From positions 1 through 11,248 of the forward strand of contig CALLZZ010000380.1 in the NCBI GenBank assembly GCA_937858235.1: a DNA stretch of 11,248 bases. Reading direction: 5' to 3'. The notes below the pieces were generated by a model that was not told the origin of the DNA, searched no databases, and saw nothing but the letters and a program-made list of their open reading frames with translations. Below are positions 7,377 to 11,248 of the stretch, piece by piece. Source of the stretch: an uncultured Clostridia bacterium. Its GTDB lineage: Bacteria; Bacillota; Clostridia; Oscillospirales; Oscillospiraceae. How positions within the stretch are numbered: the stretch's first letter is position 1; each line of letters opens with the position of its first letter. A program made the translations under genes and the position numbers.

Positions 7377-9737
7377 ATGAAGAACATCGACCTTGCAAAG
7401 GAACTTGTCTGCGCAGAAACCGAGAACGATCTCATCAGTGTACTTAAGGAAGCTGACTACTGGGACAACTACGCATATTGGCAACCCTATGGCAGCAACG
7501 AAAACAACTACTCCATTATCGGTAATCAGCAGAGCGATGCCGATGCGGCATTAGTGGAGAAACTGATTAATTCAGTTGACGCTGTACTGATGAAAGAGTG
7601 CATGATACGCGGCAAAAGCGTAAGTGGTCCGGAGGCTCCGCAGAGTATGCAGGCTGCCTTATCTGAGTTCTTCCATATGCGTAATGGTCAGTTGATGAAT
7701 CTCGATACCAAGAGCAGAAATGAGCTTTCAAAAAACATCATTCTGGCGGCTACCGGGAAAGCGCGTGGCGAGGAGAATCTTACCATTGTGGACCGTGGTG
7801 AAGGACAAACTCCTAAGAGAATGCCACAAACAATACTGTCGCTCAGCAAGAGCAATAAACTGAAGGTTCCCTTTGTGCAGGGCAAATTCAACATGGGTGG
7901 TACTGGGGCATTCCCATTCTGTGGGAAGCATCACCTGCAGCTTGTAATTTCGAGGCGTTGCCCAGACATTCCGAACACAGATAACGATCCAACATTCGAT
8001 GAGTGGTCTGTAACCGTGGTCCGCAAAGAGGAAGCTCGCGAAGGCCGTAAGAGTTCTATGTATACATATCTTGCTTGCTCGGATGGTTCTCTCTTGACCT
8101 TTAAGGCCAAGACAATGCCCATCATTCCAACTGTCGCTGGTGTAGACAAATGTGAAGAGATGGCGTATGGAACTTTTATAAAGCTCTATAATTACGAGTT
8201 GAGTGGTTACAAAAGCAATATCATATTAAACTTAAACTATCGTCTTTCCTTACTGATTCCGGAGCTATCGCATCCAATTCGTCTGAGAGAGTGCCGTCCT
8301 ACATACAGTGGCCACACCTTGGAAGCAACGCTGAACGGAATGGTTACCAGACTATATGACGATAGAGAAGACAATATTGAGGATAACTTCCCATCCTCCG
8401 GATCGATAAACGTTGATGGACAGGAAATGCCGTTTTCAATATATTTATTCAAAAAAGGGAAACAAAGCCATTACAGGGGAAAAGACGGCATAGCTTATAT
8501 TGTTAATGGTCAAACGCAAGGCATAAAGAATGATAATTTTTTCAATCGCGTAAACCTTTCATACATTAAAAGTAGTTTGCTGGTATTGGTGGATTGCTCT
8601 AAATTCGATATCAATCATCAGGAAGCCATGTTTATGACCAGTAGGGATCGTATTAGAACAAGTGATTTCTCTAAAAAGATTGAGACACAGTTGGAAAAAG
8701 TCCTCCGCTATAACCAAGGCCTCAAAAAGGCGGAACACGATCGCCGTACAGCTGCGTTGAAGGATAAAGTTGCTGACAATAAACCGCTTAAGAATGTCTT
8801 GGAGAATATCCTACATAAATCACCTGTACTTTCTAAGCTCTTTATAGCTGGTACTACGATTAGATCACCGTTTGCAAATGAGCAGGCTGCCACAGTGGCG
8901 GATACATTTAAAGGAAAAAATCACCCGACATTCTTCAGGCTTAAGGGCAAACTTAAGGACGGAAAGCTAAATAAACATGCACCTATTAACCATGACTGCC
9001 GTGTGCAGTTTGAAACGGATGTCCAGAATGATTACTTTAATCGCCCTATTGATTCAGGAGGATTGATTCTTTGTATGGATGGTGTCGAACGTCAGGATTT
9101 AAAGGGCCCTCTGAATCTGTATAATGGTATTGCAACTTTGACAATAAGAATGCCTGTGGGCGTTAGCGTCGGAGATACTCATACCTTTATGACAAAGATC
9201 AAAGATGACTGTGTTGTGAATGATTTTGAGAACACCATTATTCTAGCCGTCGAAGAGGCACAGGAATATGATTCTAGCGGTGGTCAGGGGGCCCGTACTT
9301 TCTCAAAAAATACCGGCAAGAAAGATACGCAGAATAATGGGGGAATTGCACTTCCGGAAATTATACCGATCAGAAAAGACGAGTGGGATGAGTACGATAT
9401 GAACCAGTATTCTGCACTGAAATATGTGCCAACAGATGAGGGCGGAGACTATTATTTGAATATGGATAACACTTATTTTCTGACAGAGCTCAATAGCGTT
9501 AGGGATTCCGCTAAATCAGAACTGACAAAGGCTCGGTATTCGACAAGCATGGCCTTAATTGGCATGAGCGTTATCGGGTATTACAAGGGCTCAAAAAAGC
9601 CTGAGGATAAGGACGTTGATGTACAGAATGCCGTGAGCACGGTAAGTACAATGCTTTCTCCAGTGTTGATCCCGATGCTAGAGACTATGGCAGATCTTAC
9701 TTTGAATGATACAACACAGGCTTTGGCAGCGGTCTAA
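7377..9737 (+). CDS. Large GHKL (Bergerat-fold) ATPase, MORC/MutL/Hsp90-like, defence-island associated
   Basis: This 786-residue protein has a clear N-terminal GHKL ATPase. The N box is ALVEKLINSVDAVLM (58-72, with E61, N65 and D68); the G1 box is VDRGEGQTP (138-146, with D139, G141 and G143); the G2 lid is GKFNMGGTGAF (169-179). GHKL proteins open and close as ATP-dependent dimers. Residues about 350-430 (GIAYIVNGQTQG at 371-382, FMTSRDRIR at 419-427) resemble the S5-like transducer domain of Hsp90/MutL/MORC relatives. A charged helical stretch follows (430-480). Residues about 485-630 form an unassigned, probably beta-rich region. A Gly/Ser/Asn/Lys-rich linker (632-656) leads to a C-terminal region (660-786) with a mildly hydrophobic stretch (725-736). 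It sits 262 bases after mcrC, so it may have its own promoter. MutL/MORC-type ATPases are known near restriction genes and in the Mza defence system, but its substrate and partners are unknown. Confidence 0.82.
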   Translation: MKNIDLAKELVCAETENDLISVLKEADYWDNYAYWQPYGSNENNYSIIGNQQSDADAALVEKLINSVDAVLMKECMIRGKSVSGPEAPQSMQAALSEFFHMRNGQLMNLDTKSRNELSKNIILAATGKARGEENLTIVDRGEGQTPKRMPQTILSLSKSNKLKVPFVQGKFNMGGTGAFPFCGKHHLQLVISRRCPDIPNTDNDPTFDEWSVTVVRKEEAREGRKSSMYTYLACSDGSLLTFKAKTMPIIPTVAGVDKCEEMAYGTFIKLYNYELSGYKSNIILNLNYRLSLLIPELSHPIRLRECRPTYSGHTLEATLNGMVTRLYDDREDNIEDNFPSSGSINVDGQEMPFSIYLFKKGKQSHYRGKDGIAYIVNGQTQGIKNDNFFNRVNLSYIKSSLLVLVDCSKFDINHQEAMFMTSRDRIRTSDFSKKIETQLEKVLRYNQGLKKAEHDRRTAALKDKVADNKPLKNVLENILHKSPVLSKLFIAGTTIRSPFANEQAATVADTFKGKNHPTFFRLKGKLKDGKLNKHAPINHDCRVQFETDVQNDYFNRPIDSGGLILCMDGVERQDLKGPLNLYNGIATLTIRMPVGVSVGDTHTFMTKIKDDCVVNDFENTIILAVEEAQEYDSSGGQGARTFSKNTGKKDTQNNGGIALPEIIPIRKDEWDEYDMNQYSALKYVPTDEGGDYYLNMDNTYFLTELNSVRDSAKSELTKARYSTSMALIGMSVIGYYKGSKKPEDKDVDVQNAVSTVSTMLSPVLIPMLETMADLTLNDTTQALAAV

Positions 9738-9932
9738 AACAATTAGCGGACAAAAGGCTGAAGAATGAAGGTAGGCCACCGAATGTATGGTCACGGTTGA
9801 ATAACAGCGTCAGACGTCACTGAAGCAAGTGTTGAGATTAATGTCAGTTACAGGATGGAGAAAAAAGGAAATTAAGAAATAGCACGTCCGCATCAAATGA
9901 AATATGTTTTGTACAAGAATGGAGGGCGCGAA
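9738..9932 (+). other. Intergenic spacer without a supported gene
   Basis: This 195-base stretch separates the GHKL ATPase gene from the zinc-ribbon/SHOCT gene. It holds no convincing hairpin terminator and no good -35/-10 pair. One frame reads through the end of the ATPase gene into it, in a different phase, and continues to a TGA at 9821-9823. Another possible start for the next gene, the ATG at 9897, falls inside it. Confidence 0.5.
9921..9926 (+). promoter_or_regulatory. Ribosome binding site favouring a TTG start at 9933
   Basis: GGAGGG lies 6 bases upstream of the TTG at 9933. The in-frame ATG at 9897 has no purine-rich site at usable spacing. The protein from TTG begins MANIYCCICGK, placing the zinc ribbon at the extreme N-terminus as is usual for this kind of protein. 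Confidence 0.65.
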
Positions 9933-10835
9933 TTGGCAAATATATATTGTTGCATATGCGGGAAACAGCTAAAAAAGATAGCAGTCAATAAATTCCTAAT
10001 TAAGGGCAGAGAATTTGTCTGCTTTGATTGCGTGAAAAAAGCCGGTCATAATCCTTTTACATGGGCGGGAAACTTGCAAACTACATCAGATGACATAAGA
10101 GCTGAAATTACAATGAATGAACGTGGAGACGGCACGGCTCCTAAAGAAAAACAGCTTCACGGATATGTGCCGCCGGTATCTTCTCATTTTGAAAAGACGT
10201 CCACATCATATGATGTAGGCAATGCTGAAAGCGCTACATCCAGCCAAATAGTTACTTCTATCCCACATAAAATTGAAGTGCCAAAAGCAGTCCAGAAGTA
10301 TCTTCAGATAGATTGCAGAAATCTTTGGTATGTAACGCCGAAACTATTTAAAGAACCTGTAAAGCATCACATAGAGGATATTATAAGCTTTGAACTGTTG
10401 GAAGATGGCAATACAGTCATTAAAGGCGGTCTTGGGGGAGCGGTTGCTGGAGGACTGCTGTTTGGCGGTGTTGGAGCTGTCGTTGGCAGTGCAGCGTCCA
10501 AGCGGAAGGTACATGAGACTTGTAGGTCATTGCGGATCAAGATAACAGTTTGTGATGTAAAACATCCTACAGAATATATCGATCTTCTCACCATGGGGAG
10601 TATAGATAAGAGTTCGTGGTCGTACAGGAATCTTATGCAGCGGGCACAGGAAATAATATCTACTCTTCAGGTGCTACAAGATGCTGCGAATAAAGAGAAA
10701 AAACGGACAGTACAATATGCACCTGTGCAGAACATGAGTGCAGCAGATGAAATAATGAAATTCAAGAAGCTTCTGGATAATGGAATTATTACAAGAGAAG
10801 AATTCGAAGAGCAGAAACGGAAGTTACTGAAATAA
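9933..10835 (+). CDS. Zinc-ribbon (DUF4428-like), glycine-zipper and SHOCT-domain protein
   Basis: This protein has 300 residues from the TTG at 9933 (312 from the ATG at 9897). Its N-terminus carries a Cys4 zinc-binding motif: C6-x2-C9 (CCICG) and C30-x2-C33 (CFDC), resembling DUF4428. Residues 50-115 are Ser/Thr-rich and probably disordered. Residues about 125-245 look like one folded domain, perhaps bacterial PH-like (LWYVTPKLFK at 131-140, DIISFELLEDG at 149-159, SLRIKITVCD at 199-208). It is interrupted by a glycine-zipper stretch at about 164-190 (GGLGGAVAGGLLFGG, then VGAVVGSAAS) that could pack helices or insert in a membrane. The C-terminus, 269-300, is a SHOCT domain (MKFKKLLDNGIITREEFEEQ), a short oligomerisation module. 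There is no signal peptide. SHOCT proteins are common in Bacillota and their mobile elements; the function is unknown. The position suggests accessory cargo of the island. Confidence 0.8.
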   Translation: MANIYCCICGKQLKKIAVNKFLIKGREFVCFDCVKKAGHNPFTWAGNLQTTSDDIRAEITMNERGDGTAPKEKQLHGYVPPVSSHFEKTSTSYDVGNAESATSSQIVTSIPHKIEVPKAVQKYLQIDCRNLWYVTPKLFKEPVKHHIEDIISFELLEDGNTVIKGGLGGAVAGGLLFGGVGAVVGSAASKRKVHETCRSLRIKITVCDVKHPTEYIDLLTMGSIDKSSWSYRNLMQRAQEIISTLQVLQDAANKEKKRTVQYAPVQNMSAADEIMKFKKLLDNGIITREEFEEQKRKLLK

Positions 10836-10888
10836 ACCTCTTATGTTGTCTCGTGCCTTTTAAATTACATTTGGAGAGGAAAATTCCG

Positions 10889-10957
10889 ATGGCTGAACAT
10901 CTTGTCATGCAAACAAAACTCAGACACAGATCATCGCCTTCTGTAGGCAAGTTATAG
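10889..10957 (+). CDS. Possible 22-codon reading frame or gene remnant
   Basis: The ATG at 10889 follows GGAGAGG (10873-10879) with 9 bases between them, a fair ribosome site. The product would be MAEHLVMQTKLRHRSSPSVG plus KL, then TAG. The same phase resumes with the ATG at 10967 and stops again at 11024-11026. This pattern fits a decayed gene start at least as well as a real peptide. No family is recognised. Confidence 0.2.
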   Translation: MAEHLVMQTKLRHRSSPSVGKL

Positions 10958-11009
10958 GTTGAGACGATGAAATCTGGACTTATTTCCACAGCCTGCGCTT
11001 TTAAGACGA

Positions 11010-11036
11010 TTGCGGAATTGCTGTAGATGCTATAAT
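11010..11036 (+). promoter_or_regulatory. Extended -10 promoter candidate reading out of the window
   Basis: TATAAT at 11031-11036 is preceded by TGC (11028-11030), a perfect extended -10 element. The -35 is weak: TTGCGG at 11010-11015 with a short 15-base spacer. Extended -10 promoters tolerate poor -35 boxes. Transcription would start near 11043, leaving at least 200 bases of untranslated leader within the window. Confidence 0.5.
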
Positions 11037-11169
11037 AGGTACTGGAAGCCCCTTAGACTTGTTCTCTCGAACGGACGAGGTGTGAATTTCGCCTTTTTGG
11101 AGCCATTTTTACCCTTGGATAAATTCCCGCGAACAAACGAAGGCTTATTTTGCGTTTCGGGTGGTACCG

Positions 11170-11219
11170 GACATCAATCAGAAGCAGTCGAGCCACGTTG
11201 AGTGCGTGGTATTGATGTC
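11170..11219 (+). repeat. Inverted repeat with nested stem, possible structured RNA leader
   Basis: GACATCAAT (11170-11178) pairs perfectly with ATTGATGTC (11211-11219). Inside it, CCACG (11193-11197) pairs with CGTGG (11205-11209), leaving a 7-base loop and a 14-base bulge on the left side only. It lies downstream of the extended -10 motif, so the RNA would carry it. There is no T-run after it, so it is not an intrinsic terminator. It may be a leader structure, a small RNA or a protein-binding site. Confidence 0.4.
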
Positions 11220-11248
11220 GAGGGTGGATAAGTGAGTGTGTGGAAAGT

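Larger units (their letters stand above)
10836..11248. other. 413-base region with no convincing gene; promoter motif and foldable repeat present
   Basis: No frame on either strand gives a recognisable protein. The + strand holds a 22-codon frame with a fair ribosome site (10889-10957) and, in the same phase after its stop, a 19-codon frame (10967-11026). Further on are an extended -10 promoter motif (11028-11036) and a long-loop inverted repeat (11170-11219). A frame at 11010-11201 lacks a ribosome site and its first codons overlap the promoter motif. The region could be decayed coding DNA followed by the leader of a gene beyond the window. Confidence 0.5.

Noticed and set aside
11010..11201. 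A 63-codon + strand frame at the 3' end
   Set aside because: It starts at a TTG with no ribosome site, its first codons overlap the -10 motif, and its sequence resembles no family.
11224..11231. GTGGATAA as part of a replication origin
   Set aside because: It is a single near-match to a DnaA box at the window edge, with no cluster of boxes, AT-rich unwinding region or replication gene nearby.
1..11248. CRISPR array, tRNA, rRNA or insertion sequence
   Set aside because: I saw no regularly spaced repeats, no tRNA-like cloverleaf with a TTCRANY T-loop, and no transposase motifs or terminal inverted repeats.

Overview
The window looks like part of a defence island from a low-to-moderate GC Gram-positive bacterium, most likely a gut-type clostridium (Bacillota). 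The evidence is strong Shine-Dalgarno sites (AAGGAGG, AAAGGAG, GGAGGG), GTG and TTG start codons, tightly packed same-strand genes, and protein sequences that resemble clostridial versions of these families. All convincing genes are on the + strand. I could not run a search, so taxonomy and family names rest on reading the proteins.

Bases 1-7114 form one compact operon. It holds the 3' part of hsdS (type I specificity subunit, cut by the window edge), a full hsdR (type I motor/nuclease), a full mcrB-like gene whose product carries an EVE-like modified-base reader ahead of its AAA+ motor, and a full mcrC (nuclease partner). hsdS/hsdR and mcrB/mcrC each overlap by 4 bases (ATGA), and hsdR/mcrB are 18 bases apart, so all four are probably on one transcript. 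hsdM is not in the window and presumably lies upstream. The type I enzyme would cut DNA lacking host methylation; the McrBC pair would cut DNA carrying modified bases. Together they cover both unmodified and modified invading DNA.

Bases 7115-9737 hold a 262-base spacer, containing one small basic reading frame with a good ribosome site, and then a large GHKL (Bergerat-fold) ATPase of 786 residues with an S5-like middle and a C-terminal third I do not recognise. It is the best candidate here for an undescribed defence component. Bases 9933-10835 encode a Cys4 zinc-ribbon / glycine-zipper / SHOCT protein, probably starting at a TTG codon.

Bases 10836-11248 hold no convincing gene. They contain two very short reading frames, a perfect extended -10 promoter motif (TGCTATAAT), and an inverted repeat that could fold in the RNA. 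This may be the edge of the defence cargo and the start of the host mobile-element or chromosomal backbone.
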